Part shown: positions 8,620-16,923 of the stretch, piece after piece
Layout of the letters: every line of letters starts with the position of its first letter
Position numbering within the stretch: position 1 is the stretch's first letter
Assembly: GCF_902726645.1 (NCBI RefSeq)
Contig: NZ_CACVAO010000001.1
Span: 62,001 to 126,000, forward strand
Direction: 5' to 3'
Origin: Halobacillus ihumii
GTDB lineage: Bacteria > Bacillota > Bacilli > Bacillales > Halobacillaceae
DNA: 64,000 nucleotides
Translations under genes and position numbers: made by a program
Notes under the pieces: generated by a model
What the model was told of the DNA's origin: nothing
The model's database searches: none
The model's input: the letters and a program-made list of their open reading frames with translations, nothing else

Positions 8620-9228
8620 TTATAAATATTTTCTCAAAAGAGTGCGGGCGCTAGCATACTCATCTTGTGTATTCATATTAAAAAAGTGATCGCCTGCCAT
8701 ATCCTCAGAAATGGATTGAAAGTCCGAGATGTATTGTACGTTGATTTGATCAAGCAACGAGCGCATACTTCGCTGTTCGTCTTGTAATAATTGCTCAACT
8801 ACTGGAAGCAGACTTCTACTGTAAATCCCTGAGAGTGGTTGAAGCCTGTCTCCATAGATAGGCACAAGAGCTTGTGTTTCTTTAGAAGCCTCTTTAAACA
8901 TACTATAGAAAACTTCCTTCTGAATAAACGGCGTATCACAGGCTGACACCAAAACGAAAGGCTCAGATCCATGATTAAGAACAGCATGTAAGCCGGCTAG
9001 CGGTCCGGCATTTACAAAAATATCATGTACCACCTCAATAGCAGGATCAACTGTTGGAAATGGCTGATCCTGGTTGATGACCACTCGAACACAACATTGA
9101 GATAATTCACTAGTAATTCGCTCGATCACCGTTTGCTCCCCCAGAGGAAGAAGCGCTTTATCACTGCCCATTCTGGTTGAACCACCGCCGGCGAGGATGG
9201 CCCCGCAAACCTCACTCGGTTCAATCAT
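8620..9228 (-). CDS. mobA: Molybdenum cofactor guanylyltransferase
   Basis: Transfers GMP from GTP to molybdopterin-Mo to make the guanine dinucleotide form of the cofactor. It has 202 residues. The nucleotide-binding loop GAILAGGGSTRMGSDKALLP starts at residue 9 and the metal/substrate motif VSACDTPFI is near residue 99. The start overlaps the dfrA stop by one base (ATGA type), so it is read from the dfrA transcript. No other cofactor genes lie in this window. The neighbouring tat genes are notable because many Mo enzymes are Tat clients. Confidence 0.93.
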   Translation of the reverse strand: MIEPSEVCGAILAGGGSTRMGSDKALLPLGEQTVIERITSELSQCCVRVVINQDQPFPTVDPAIEVVHDIFVNAGPLAGLHAVLNHGSEPFVLVSACDTPFIQKEVFYSMFKEASKETQALVPIYGDRLQPLSGIYSRSLLPVVEQLLQDEQRSMRSLLDQINVQYISDFQSISEDMAGDHFFNMNTQDEYASARTLLRKYL

Positions 9229-9722
9229 CAGGCCCTCACCCGATCATAAATTCTAAAATAATAATCGTAGGGGTTTTTTTCATCCTTGATTCCTTTTGTT
9301 TCCTCAACCAGGCGCCAATCAGCTTCTTCATAGGCCGGAAAATAAGCATCTCCCTCAAAGGCATGATCTATATATGTCATATACATTCGATCTGCATAAG
9401 GAAGCATCGCCTCGAACAGAACACCACCGCCAATTACAAACCATTCTTTTTCAGGATAGGTTTGATTGAGCTTAATAATCTCATCAATTGAATGAATGAT
9501 TTCACATCCTTCGACTTCATAATCCTCCCTTGAAGTAAGGATGATATGTTTTCGATTAGGAAGAGGCTTTCCAAAGGAATCAAATGTTTTTCTTCCCATA
9601 ATGATCGTTTCATCCCATGTGGTCTCTTTAAAAAATTTGAAGTCGTTAGGAATATACCATGGCAAGTCATTATCTTTACCAATTAATTGATTCTTATCCA
9701 TTGCAAACACAAAAGAAATCAT
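9228..9722 (-). CDS. dfrA: Dihydrofolate reductase
   Basis: Reduces dihydrofolate to tetrahydrofolate with NADPH, regenerating the folate that thymidylate synthase oxidises. At 164 residues it has the usual length. Visible signatures: MDKNQLIGKDNDLPWYIPND with the catalytic Asp27, then TIIMGRKTFDSFGKPLPNR and the cofactor loop VIGGGVLFE. It follows thyA by 85 bp on the same strand, the usual functional pairing, and is coupled to mobA downstream. Confidence 0.97.
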   Translation of the reverse strand: MISFVFAMDKNQLIGKDNDLPWYIPNDFKFFKETTWDETIIMGRKTFDSFGKPLPNRKHIILTSREDYEVEGCEIIHSIDEIIKLNQTYPEKEWFVIGGGVLFEAMLPYADRMYMTYIDHAFEGDAYFPAYEEADWRLVEETKGIKDEKNPYDYYFRIYDRVRA

Positions 9723-9807
9723 TTATCTGCTCCTCAATTATAAGTGATAGTCGATCCATTACTTACATCTATCTTGATCGCTCGTAAAATGCAGCAAGTC
9801 AAAAATA

Positions 9808-10767
9808 TCATACAGCTACCGGGGCTTTAATCCCTGAATACGGGTCATACCCTTCTAGCTGAATGTCTTCGATAGTAAAGTCAAACAGACTGGATTTATC
9901 CTGATTAAGAAGAAGTTCAGGTAATGTACGAGGCTCCCTTTTAAGCTGCGTTTGAACCTGCTCAAGGTGATTGCTGTAAATATGAGCATCTCCAAGTGTA
10001 TGGATAAACTCTCCTACCTCAAGGTTACATTCATGAGCAATTAAATGTGTTAATAAAGCATAGCTCGCGATATTAAAAGGAACGCCGAGAAAAATATCTC
10101 CGCTTCTCTGATAAAGCTGACAAGATAAGCGGCCGTCGGCAACATAAAATTGGAACATCGTATGACAGGGCGGCAACGCCATATTTGAGGGTACATCTTC
10201 AGGATTCCATGCCGTCACAATATGCCGTCTTGAGTCGGGGTTTGTTTTTATGCTGTGGATAACATTAGCCAGCTGGTCAATCGTTTCCCCTCTTGACGTC
10301 TTCCAGTCACGCCATTGCTTCCCATAAACGGAGCCTAGATTTCCAAACCGCTCACTAAAGTCATCTTCTTTAAGAATACGTTGTTTGAACTCGCTCATTT
10401 CTTGCTCATATACAGTTTTAAATTCTGGATCACGTTGAATACGTCTGCCGAAATCAGTCATATCCGGTCCATTATACTCATCGCTTTTCGTGTAAGATTC
10501 AAAGGCCCATTCGTTCCAAATATTATTGTTATGCTGTAACAAATAACGAATATTCGTATCCCCATGGATAAACCAGAGCAATTCACTTACGATCAGCCGA
10601 AAAGGAACCCTTTTCGTTGTCAGAAGCGGGAAGCCTTCCTGTAAATTGAATCGCATTTGGTAACCGAAAGCAGAGTATGTACCGGTTCCTGTTCTGTCTT
10701 CCTTTTTAGTTCCGTTATCTAACACATGCTTACATAAATTTAAATAACTCATCTCGTTCTGACTCAT
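9808..10767 (-). CDS. thyA: Thymidylate synthase, long form
   Basis: Converts dUMP to dTMP using methylene-tetrahydrofolate. It has 319 residues, about 55 more than the E. coli enzyme; the extra part (about residues 90-145) is the small-domain insert seen in the Lactobacillus casei type. The catalytic Cys201 sits in [13 protein letters not shown] and the folate site motif [12 protein letters not shown] is intact. The ATG at 10767 is used because GGAGGAA precedes it; a GTG lies one codon upstream. It follows an HD phosphohydrolase gene by 14 bp and precedes dfrA. Confidence 0.97.
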   Translation of the reverse strand: MSQNEMSYLNLCKHVLDNGTKKEDRTGTGTYSAFGYQMRFNLQEGFPLLTTKRVPFRLIVSELLWFIHGDTNIRYLLQHNNNIWNEWAFESYTKSDEYNGPDMTDFGRRIQRDPEFKTVYEQEMSEFKQRILKEDDFSERFGNLGSVYGKQWRDWKTSRGETIDQLANVIHSIKTNPDSRRHIVTAWNPEDVPSNMALPPCHTMFQFYVADGRLSCQLYQRSGDIFLGVPFNIASYALLTHLIAHECNLEVGEFIHTLGDAHIYSNHLEQVQTQLKREPRTLPELLLNQDKSSLFDFTIEDIQLEGYDPYSGIKAPVAV

Positions 10768-10781
10768 CACTGTTCCTCCTA

Positions 10782-11387
10782 TTATTCATTGACGACTTCC
10801 CACTCACCCAGAAAGCGCTGCAAATAATCCAGCATATATTGGTGACGTATTTGAGCTTCTTTCCTTGCACTTTTTGTATGGATCAAATCAGACAGTTTTA
10901 GTAGTTTATCATAAAAATGCTGAATGGATCCGGATGTCTCTTTACCTTCCTGGTGAATTAATTGACTGTGGGCACCTCCAAAGGCAAAGGTTCTGGCGAT
11001 TCCAATGGCACCGATGGCATCAAGTCGATCAGCATCCTGGACGATTTTCCCTTCCAACGTTTTTGGTGTTTGACCTTTAGAGAACGAAACATCTTCCATG
11101 GCTATTTTAATCTGCCAGCACACATGCTCCGTGATTCCTTGTTCAGAAAGAAACCTCATGGCATGTTCCCTGGCTTGTACAGGTTCTGGAAACAATTTGG
11201 CATCTCCTACATCATGTAGCCACCCCGCAACTTCACAAATAAACGGGTCTGCTCCCTCTTTTTCAGCAAGTACCTTTGACCAATGGGCCACCCTTTTCAT
11301 GTGGTAATAATCATGGCCTGTAGGGTCGCGGTCAAACAACTGATGCACGTAATTTTCTATAGTTTTTTTCAGTGGCTCTTTTATCAC
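10782..11387 (-). CDS. HD domain phosphohydrolase (YedJ-like)
   Basis: A 201-residue single-domain HD protein, likely a metal-dependent phosphohydrolase on a nucleotide; the substrate is unknown. Metal ligands are visible: HDYYH from residue 25, the WLHDVGD motif with His58-Asp59, and [11 protein letters not shown] near 117. The layout matches the YedJ-type family found in Bacilli and E. coli. It is 14 bp upstream of thyA, so a link to nucleotide pool control is a reasonable guess but not shown. Confidence 0.85.
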   Translation of the reverse strand: MIKEPLKKTIENYVHQLFDRDPTGHDYYHMKRVAHWSKVLAEKEGADPFICEVAGWLHDVGDAKLFPEPVQAREHAMRFLSEQGITEHVCWQIKIAMEDVSFSKGQTPKTLEGKIVQDADRLDAIGAIGIARTFAFGGAHSQLIHQEGKETSGSIQHFYDKLLKLSDLIHTKSARKEAQIRHQYMLDYLQRFLGEWEVVNE

Positions 11388-11397
11388 GTAAACACCT

Positions 11398-12252
11398 CTA
11401 AAACTGAAATAAATCCATTTGCCTGGGGTTTAAATCTGTATAATTAATGTCGAGTAACTTCTGAAATTGCTTGGCGTTATCAGCCGCATCTCCTCCAGAG
11501 TTATTATTAAATAGTGCCGTAATATGAGGCGTTTGCTTTTCAAGCCATCGGATTCGCTCCGCCCACTCGGTTAATTCCTGCTCATTATAACGATACAGAA
11601 AACGCACCTTTCTCCAGTCTTTTCGTCCATTTTTATTCCAACCATGTACATTCCTACCGTGAAAGCGGATTAACGTCTTTGTAGGATGAGTGGGTTCTGC
11701 AACTAAAGGAACTGATCCTTCCCCTGCTTGCGGCTCGTCACAGATGGTATGAATCCACTCATAATCTTTCATAAATGCTAAAGTCTGTTCTTTATATTGG
11801 GGTTCAAACCATGTCCGGTTTCTAAACTCCAGTGCTAACGGGTAGGGCTCGAGCCACTCTTTAAGCAGCCGTAGTTTTTTAATATGTTCTTTTTTCACAT
11901 CAAACCAGGGAGGAAACTGAAATAACAAAGCATTAATCTGACCAGCCTCATACACCGGTTGGATCGACTCTTCATAACGTTTCACTAAGTCTCGAGCCTC
12001 TTGCACAGATCGCGTTTCTCGGTCATGACCTGTTAGCTGCTGAAACGCCTTAATTACAAAAGAGAACTGATCCGGTGTTTGCTTAAGCCATTTCTGGTAA
12101 TGGGTGATGGGCTGAATTGCATAAAAGGCTGTATCAACTTCAACAACAGGAAAATGTGAAGCATAAGCTGCCAGCTTCTCTTCAGGTCTAATTTGGTCTT
12201 GATACAAAGCAGGATGATCTCCCCAGCCTGTTAACCCAATTTGGATGCTCAA
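11398..12252 (-). CDS. DUF72 family protein (YecE/YunF-like)
   Basis: A 284-residue protein with the DUF72 TIM-barrel signatures: IQIGLTGWGDH at the N-terminus, VEVDTAFYAIQ near 35, the FQFPPWF segment near 112, FEFRNRTW-type ALEFRNRTWF near 138, and LIRFHGRN near 190. The family's biochemical role is unsettled; structures show a barrel that may bind nucleic acid or a metal. It precedes the HD gene by 10 bp and probably shares its transcript. Confidence 0.85.
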   Translation of the reverse strand: MSIQIGLTGWGDHPALYQDQIRPEEKLAAYASHFPVVEVDTAFYAIQPITHYQKWLKQTPDQFSFVIKAFQQLTGHDRETRSVQEARDLVKRYEESIQPVYEAGQINALLFQFPPWFDVKKEHIKKLRLLKEWLEPYPLALEFRNRTWFEPQYKEQTLAFMKDYEWIHTICDEPQAGEGSVPLVAEPTHPTKTLIRFHGRNVHGWNKNGRKDWRKVRFLYRYNEQELTEWAERIRWLEKQTPHITALFNNNSGGDAADNAKQFQKLLDINYTDLNPRQMDLFQF

Positions 12253-12321
12253 ACCTTTCCCCTCCCTAAGTGAACTTGCAACATCAGTCGCTATTTTTCG
12301 CTAAATAGATTGTATCAAAAA

Positions 12322-12361
12322 ACTACCCCCTCTGACGATAAAATTGTCCAGAGAGGGTAGT
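12322..12361 (-). terminator. Terminator of fhs
   Basis: Long stem ACTACCCTCTCTG/CAGAGGGGGTAGT with one mismatch, followed on the minus strand by TTTTTTG. It lies directly after the fhs stop. Confidence 0.9.
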
Positions 12362-12364
12362 TGC

Positions 12365-14035
12365 TTAAAATAAACCTGTTATCAAACCAGCATCTGTAAC
12401 ATCCATATGTAAAGCGGCAGGTTTCTTAGGGAGCCCTGGCATCGTCATTACTTCACCTGTTAAAGCTACAATAAAGCCAGCTCCTACTGATGCTCGCAAT
12501 TCTCGTACTGTTACTGTAAATCCTTCAGGCCTTCCCAACAATTCAGGATCATCCGATAGAGAATATTGAGTTTTTGCCATACAAATAGGGAGATTGTTAT
12601 AACCGTCTTTGTGTAATTGCAGGAGTTGTTTTCTAGCTTTTTGAGTAAAGTCCACGTGCCTCCCACCATAGATTTTAGTAACAATTTTATGGATCTTCTC
12701 TTCAATGGAGTCTTCCAGCTCGTAGGTATAATTCAGAGTGTCAGTTTTCTTCTCACAGCTTTCTATGACTTTTCTGGCTAACTCTATACCCCCTTCTCCT
12801 CCTTTAGAAAAAACATCTGCAAGCGCGACCTCCACACCGTTAGAGTTACACCAGTTCAGAAGGAAGTCGAGCTCAGCCTCTGTATCTGTCGGGAATTTGT
12901 TGACTGCTACTACGAATGGCAAATTGAATTGCTCAATAGTCTCAATATGTTTCTTTAAATTTGAAATCCCGTGTTTTAGTGCTTCAACATTTTCTTCTTT
13001 AAGGTGATTTTTGTCTACCCCGCCATGCATTTTCAATGCTCTTATAGTTGCCACGATCACTACTGCAGCTGGTTCAAATTCCCCTGCACGTGTCTTAATG
13101 TCTAAAAATTTCTCTGCTCCTAAGTCCGCGCCAAATCCTGCCTCCGTCACAACATAGTCCCCAAGCTTAGCGGCGATTTTCGTTGCCATTACACTATTAC
13201 AGCCGTGGGCGATGTTAGCAAAAGGACCGCCGTGAATAATAGCAGGAGTATTTTCTAACGTTTGGACAAGGTTAGGTTTAATCGCATCCTTTAACAATAA
13301 GGTTAAAGCACCTTCGAATCCCAATTGATGGACAGTGACAGGTTCCTTACCGTATGTATAGCCAATAACAATCTGGGACAGCCTTTCCTTTAAATCATGA
13401 AGGTCGTTTGCCAAACAAAGAATCGCCATGATCTCAGAAGCTACTGTAATCGTAAATCCATCTTCACGCGGCACACCTTGCGCCGGACCTCCTAAACCCA
13501 CGTTAACATGTCTTAAAGCTCGATCATTAATATCAAGGACGCGCTTCCATTCTACTCTTCTTGGATCAATCTGTAATTCATTACCTTGGTGTATGTGATT
13601 GTCAATGAACGCGGCTAATGCATTATTCGCAGTCGTAATGGCATGGATATCACCAGTAAAGTGAAGATTTATTTCCTGCATCGGGACAACTTGCGAATAC
13701 CCTCCTCCAGCTGCTCCTCCTTTTATGCCCATTGTAGGTCCAAGCGAAGGTTCCCTTAACGCAATAATCGTTTGATGTCCTAAACGATTTAAGGCTTGGC
13801 CCAAACCGACAGTTACCGTTGATTTCCCTTCACCCGCGGGAGTTGGATTAATGGAAGTTGCTAAAATGACTTGGCCAGCAGGTCTGTCGGATAATTTATT
13901 CAGTAAACCGTCCGATAACTTCGCCTTATAATGCCCATATGGTTCGAAATCATCGGCTTCTAATGACAGCTTTGAAGCAATATTACGAATAGGTTGGATT
14001 TCAGCCTCCAGAGCAATATCTATATCTGATTTCAT
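12365..14035 (-). CDS. fhs: Formate-tetrahydrofolate ligase
   Basis: Makes 10-formyl-tetrahydrofolate from formate, ATP and tetrahydrofolate, feeding purine and initiator-tRNA formylation. It has 556 residues, the usual length. The ATP loop [18 protein letters not shown] is near residue 66; [16 protein letters not shown] and the folate-binding [14 protein letters not shown] are intact, as is the C-terminal [12 protein letters not shown]. It is a single-gene unit, with its own terminator, facing away from csp. Confidence 0.98.
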   Translation of the reverse strand: MKSDIDIALEAEIQPIRNIASKLSLEADDFEPYGHYKAKLSDGLLNKLSDRPAGQVILATSINPTPAGEGKSTVTVGLGQALNRLGHQTIIALREPSLGPTMGIKGGAAGGGYSQVVPMQEINLHFTGDIHAITTANNALAAFIDNHIHQGNELQIDPRRVEWKRVLDINDRALRHVNVGLGGPAQGVPREDGFTITVASEIMAILCLANDLHDLKERLSQIVIGYTYGKEPVTVHQLGFEGALTLLLKDAIKPNLVQTLENTPAIIHGGPFANIAHGCNSVMATKIAAKLGDYVVTEAGFGADLGAEKFLDIKTRAGEFEPAAVVIVATIRALKMHGGVDKNHLKEENVEALKHGISNLKKHIETIEQFNLPFVVAVNKFPTDTEAELDFLLNWCNSNGVEVALADVFSKGGEGGIELARKVIESCEKKTDTLNYTYELEDSIEEKIHKIVTKIYGGRHVDFTQKARKQLLQLHKDGYNNLPICMAKTQYSLSDDPELLGRPEGFTVTVRELRASVGAGFIVALTGEVMTMPGLPKKPAALHMDVTDAGLITGLF

Positions 14036-14149
14036 TTGTCATTCCCCTTCCTTTTTCTGATTATTTATAGTATAACTCATTCAAGAGGAGCTTTAGAGTA
14101 TTTTCCAAAATAAGATAATTAAATTTTCATACAATTAACATCATACATA

Positions 14150-14178
14150 TTGACTGCAATTTCAAGATACGATATATT
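14150..14178 (+). promoter_or_regulatory. Sigma-A-type promoter of the csp leader
   Basis: TTGACT (14150-14155), exactly 17 bp, then TATATT (14173-14178). It fits the vegetative consensus closely. Transcription would start near 14185, about 150 bases before the csp start codon. Confidence 0.8.
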
Positions 14179-14226
14179 ATTTTATAAGCAAATAAGATGA
14201 ACGGAATGATAAAGGACAAGGCACTG

Positions 14227-14274
14227 CCCATAGACATGTTGGATTTTATTATTCCATGTGTCTATGGGTTTTTT
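14227..14274 (+). terminator. Terminator-like hairpin inside the csp leader
   Basis: Perfect 10-bp stem CCCATAGACA/TGTCTATGGG (14227-14236 with 14259-14268), with extra pairing TGGA/TCCA in the loop, followed at once by TTTTTT. It lies between the csp promoter and the csp gene, so it could end a small RNA of about 90 bases or control read-through into csp. Confidence 0.75.
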
Positions 14275-14334
14275 GTTTATCTTACTTTGTAATTTTTCCA
14301 CGTTTTACGTGCAAGATTTAGGAGGAAATGTGTT

Positions 14335-14535
14335 ATGCAAAATGGTTCAGTAAAATGGTTTAATGCAGAGAAGGGTTATGGATTTATTCAAGTAGAAGGC
14401 GGAGACGATGTATTTGTTCATTTTTCCGCTATTCAGGAAGAAGGTTTCAAGTCCCTGGAAGAAGGCCAGGAAGTAACCTTCGAAATTGTCGAAGGGGATC
14501 GTGGACCTCAAGCATCTAATGTTGCTAAACAATAA
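14335..14535 (+). CDS. csp: Cold shock protein, CspA/CspB family
   Basis: A 66-residue single OB-fold RNA chaperone that binds single-stranded RNA and DNA and eases translation in the cold. Both RNA-binding motifs are present: KGYGFIQV (RNP1, residues 13-20) and VFVHFSAI (RNP2, 27-34). GGAGG precedes the ATG. It has a long leader containing a terminator-like hairpin and ends at its own terminator. Which numbered Csp it corresponds to cannot be told from sequence alone. Confidence 0.96.
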   Translation: MQNGSVKWFNAEKGYGFIQVEGGDDVFVHFSAIQEEGFKSLEEGQEVTFEIVEGDRGPQASNVAKQ

Positions 14536-14547
14536 ATATTGACTATA

Positions 14548-14580
14548 AGCGCCATACTAAAAAGGTTGGCGCTTTTTTTA
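14548..14580 (+). terminator. Terminator of csp
   Basis: Stem GCGCCA/TGGCGC followed by a run of seven T. It lies 12 bases after the csp stop. Confidence 0.9.
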
Positions 14581-14668
14581 TTGAAATAAATAAGAAATAA
14601 CCGTATAATCAATGGCTGTTGCAGCTTTTCTGCAACATTATTCCATGTAAATATAGGAGGGCTTCTCG

Positions 14669-15352
14669 GTGAGTAATGAATGGTTATGGCTTGTATTTGC
14701 CCTTTTAAACTTCACCCTGTTACTCGCAATCTACAGAATGTTTGGAAAACCAGGGTTATTCGTATGGATTGGTATGGCAACAGTCATCGCAAATATACAA
14801 GTCGTTAAAACGATTGAGTTATTTGGCATGACCGCAACATTGGGGAATATTTTGTATGGGACAGCGTTTTTAGCGACAGATATTCTAAATGAAAAGTATG
14901 GAAAACAAGATGCTAAAAAGACTGTATGGATGGGGTTTTCTACATTAATTATTATGACGATTGTGATGCAATTATCCATTCAATTTATTCCTGCTGAAAG
15001 TGATATAGCCCAGCCTGCATTAATGACTCTATTTGGCATTGCTCCCCAGATTGCTGCGGGAAGCTTATTAGCTTTTATAGTTAGTCAATATTTTGACGTT
15101 TGGTTTTATGACAGGTTAAAGAAGTTGTTTCCAGGTGATCGTTCACTATGGATTAGGAACAATGGAAGTACGATGATTAGTCAGCTCTTAGACACGGCTA
15201 TTTTTTGCGGAATCGCATTTTACGGTTTGTATCCCTTTGACGTGTGGTTGGAAATCTTTCTAACGACGTACTTCATTAAATTTATTGTGGCAGCGATGGA
15301 CACCCCATTTATGTACGCAGCAAAAAGAATCAACCATAGGGAATCCAATTAG
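14669..15352 (+). CDS. yhhQ: Queuosine precursor transporter, YhhQ family
   Basis: A 227-residue membrane protein with about six hydrophobic segments. The features TLGNILYGTAFLATDILNEKYGKQDAKK and IRNNGSTMISQLLDT match the VUT/YhhQ family, members of which import preQ0 or preQ1 for queuosine-tRNA synthesis. Translation starts at GTG 14669, 6 bases after GGAGGG. No preQ1-type riboswitch was seen upstream, so the substrate is inferred from family only. The next gene follows by 12 bp. Confidence 0.85.
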   Translation: MSNEWLWLVFALLNFTLLLAIYRMFGKPGLFVWIGMATVIANIQVVKTIELFGMTATLGNILYGTAFLATDILNEKYGKQDAKKTVWMGFSTLIIMTIVMQLSIQFIPAESDIAQPALMTLFGIAPQIAAGSLLAFIVSQYFDVWFYDRLKKLFPGDRSLWIRNNGSTMISQLLDTAIFCGIAFYGLYPFDVWLEIFLTTYFIKFIVAAMDTPFMYAAKRINHRESN

Positions 15353-15364
15353 GAGGGGTAATAA

Positions 15365-15754
15365 GTGATTGAAGTGTACACGGACGCATCTACTATAGGA
15401 AATCCTGGTCCGAGTGCTGCCGGGATCTATATTAAGCAAAATAAACAGCACTTTGAATATGGAGTATATCTCGGGGAGTATACGAATCACGAAGCAGAGT
15501 TTTTGGCAGTCATTAAAGCCCTGGAAATTTGCCAACAATCTTTTGCAGGTGAAATTCTATCAGTAAGATCAGATTCGCAAGTCGTTGTATCTACTGTCGA
15601 CAAAGGGCATACGAATAATCCAGCTTTTGAGCCGCTGCTGCAACACATAAATAGCTTGCAAGAACCTTTCTTTTTTGTATTTTATAAATGGATTCCGGAA
15701 AAAACCAATAAACATGCAGACCGTCTCGCACGGGCTGCGCTTAAGAGAAGCTAA
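15365..15754 (+). CDS. RNase H-like protein (reverse-transcriptase-like RNase HI family)
   Basis: A 129-residue RNase H fold protein. The acidic metal ligands are all visible: YTDAS (Asp7), NHEAEF (Glu near 45), RSDSQ (Asp near 70) and KHADRLAR (Asp near 119), so it may be an active type 1 RNase H or act on another structured RNA. The GTG start follows GGAGGGG by a good distance. It resembles the B. subtilis YpeP/YpdQ proteins. It is probably cotranscribed with the yhhQ-like gene. Confidence 0.87.
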   Translation: MIEVYTDASTIGNPGPSAAGIYIKQNKQHFEYGVYLGEYTNHEAEFLAVIKALEICQQSFAGEILSVRSDSQVVVSTVDKGHTNNPAFEPLLQHINSLQEPFFFVFYKWIPEKTNKHADRLARAALKRS

Positions 15755-15781
15755 CCTAGTGCAAACCCTGGTTAGTTTTTT
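15751..15781 (+). terminator. Terminator after the RNase H-like gene
   Basis: Stem CTAACC/GGTTAG overlapping the stop codon of the gene at 15365, followed by TTTTTT. It also overlaps the end of the convergent small gene at 15772. Confidence 0.75.
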
Positions 15782-16059
15782 GATGTTGAATCCAGCCCTC
15801 GCTCCTCTAATGCTACGTAAGCTGATTTTTTGGAAGTGATTGCCGGCGATGATAGATGTTCCAATACGCTTATAAAAAAACTAGGATCAAATGTATGCTG
15901 AAATTTGAGTGTTTCTTTTAGTGCAAGCATAACCTTCCACTCCTCGACATTCGTTGAGTTCTTTCCGAAATAAATGAAATGAACATCTTCATCTGAAAGC
16001 TTAAATCCTTTTGACCACAAATCTTCCAGGTAATAAGCCAATGATTCTTTTTGCCTCAT
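15772..16059 (-). CDS. Small conserved protein of unknown function (possibly DUF6123)
   Basis: A 95-residue soluble protein with no motif of known function. The phrases SKGFKLSDEDVHFIYFGK and FDPSFFISVLEHL resemble a small family seen beside the RNase H-like gene in other Bacillaceae, possibly DUF6123; I am unsure of that number. AGGAG precedes the ATG. A TATAAT at 16131-16136 (reverse strand) may be its -10 box, though the -35 is weak. It is the only gene on its transcript. Confidence 0.55.
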   Translation of the reverse strand: MRQKESLAYYLEDLWSKGFKLSDEDVHFIYFGKNSTNVEEWKVMLALKETLKFQHTFDPSFFISVLEHLSSPAITSKKSAYVALEERGLDSTSKN

Positions 16060-16140
16060 AATACGCTCCTTGTAACTAAATTATCTCAACAATTGACATT
16101 CATCGACAAAACTCTCCCCTGTCTGCATTCATTATAACAA

Positions 16141-16168
16141 ATAAAAGCCAGGTTGTAGTTACCTGACT
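16141..16168 (-). terminator. Terminator of the 45-residue peptide gene
   Basis: On the minus strand, stem AGTCAGGT/ACCTGGCT (8 pairs with one G-T) and a 7-base loop, followed by TTTATTT. It lies 30 bases after the stop codon of the small gene at 16198. Confidence 0.65.
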
Positions 16169-16197
16169 GAAATGGAAAGCTAATCGGGTGTTGCATG

Positions 16198-16335
16198 TTA
16201 AATCACTCTTTTTTTAGTTCGGAATCTAGCAACTTCTAATACCGATTGAGCAGAAGGTAAACCAAACTTAGCTAATCCCCAGACCACCAATCCTGTATAG
16301 ACACATACGACCCCTAAGATCCATAACATCATCAT
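16198..16335 (-). CDS. Fur-box-controlled 45-residue membrane peptide, unknown
   Basis: A short open frame of 45 codons, starting ATG ATG ATG after TTAGGGGTGG. The product has one hydrophobic segment (residues 4-22, MLWILGVVCVYTGLVVWGL) and a basic C-terminal tail (RFRTKKRVI), the build of a single-pass membrane peptide with its tail in the cytoplasm. A near-perfect Fur operator lies 16 bases upstream and a terminator follows, so it looks like a complete iron-regulated unit. It does not look like FbpA, FbpB or FbpC of B. subtilis. It lies just after bpsB but has its own control region. Function unknown. Confidence 0.65.
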   Translation of the reverse strand: MMMLWILGVVCVYTGLVVWGLAKFGLPSAQSVLEVARFRTKKRVI

Positions 16336-16350
16336 AATACCACCCCTAAT

Positions 16351-16365
16351 TGATAATGATTTTCA
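16351..16365. promoter_or_regulatory. Fur operator
   Basis: TGATAATGATTTTCA matches the 7-1-7 Fur consensus TGATAAT-N-ATTATCA with one mismatch. It overlaps or follows a likely -10 (TATAAA on the minus strand, with TTGTAT 16 bp upstream) and lies just before the 45-codon gene, a normal position for iron-dependent repression. Confidence 0.75.
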
Positions 16366-16410
16366 TTTATAATTAGAAGTGTATCAGATACAAATTTATA
16401 TAGCAATCAT

Positions 16411-16923
16411 TCAATTTAAATTTTCAGAACCTTTACGAAGTACTCGTTCTTCCGCCGGGATCCGGATGGCTAATACGAAAAGATGTAGAAGGGGAAAAAT
16501 CAATGCAGTAAGATAAGCATGAAACATTAAAGGGATGAAAAACAATTCCAAAAATACAACAACATAGTTCGGGTGCTTTACATATTTATATGGCCCCCTA
16601 GAAACAAGAGGTTCTTGAGGAATGACGATAATTCTAGTGTTCCAGCGCCTTCCTAAGCTTGTGATACACCACACTCTCAGCAACTGGAGAATAAGAAACG
16701 AAATAAAAGCAACCGGGAACAGCCAGCCTATTTCATATTCAACTGTTTGCCACTCCACAATAATAGCTAAAAAGAATAACGAGTGCAGGCCAATAAATAG
16801 CGGGTAATGGCCTGATTCAAATTCGACACCTCCCCGTTTAAGCATCCAGGCTTTATTCGATCGGGCTATCACTAATTCTGCTAATCTTTGAAGAACGATG
16901 AGGCCAAATAGTAACCCAAGCAT
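16411..16923 (-). CDS. bpsB: Alkylpyrone O-methyltransferase, ICMT family (BpsB/YpbQ)
   Basis: A 170-residue membrane methyltransferase of the isoprenylcysteine carboxyl methyltransferase family, with about four hydrophobic segments. The C-terminal cofactor region shows RGPYKYVKHPNYVVVFLE near residue 110 and a closing AEERVL, both typical. Its start codon directly abuts the bpsA stop. In B. subtilis the bpsA-bpsB pair makes and methylates alkylpyrones, so the same pathway is expected here. The exact lipid product cannot be read from sequence. Confidence 0.88.
   Translation of the reverse strand: MLGLLFGLIVLQRLAELVIARSNKAWMLKRGGVEFESGHYPLFIGLHSLFFLAIIVEWQTVEYEIGWLFPVAFISFLILQLLRVWCITSLGRRWNTRIIVIPQEPLVSRGPYKYVKHPNYVVVFLELFFIPLMFHAYLTALIFPLLHLFVLAIRIPAEERVLRKGSENLN

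Noticed and set aside
14581..14668. Possible preQ1 riboswitch before the yhhQ-like transporter
   Set aside because: Only a plain hairpin GTTGCAG/CTGCAAC is present; the short preQ1-I consensus with an A-rich tail is not seen.
16419..16433. CodY-like box AATTTTCAGAACCTT (two mismatches)
   Set aside because: It lies within the end of bpsB coding sequence and such A/T-rich near-matches are common by chance; no second overlapping box was seen.
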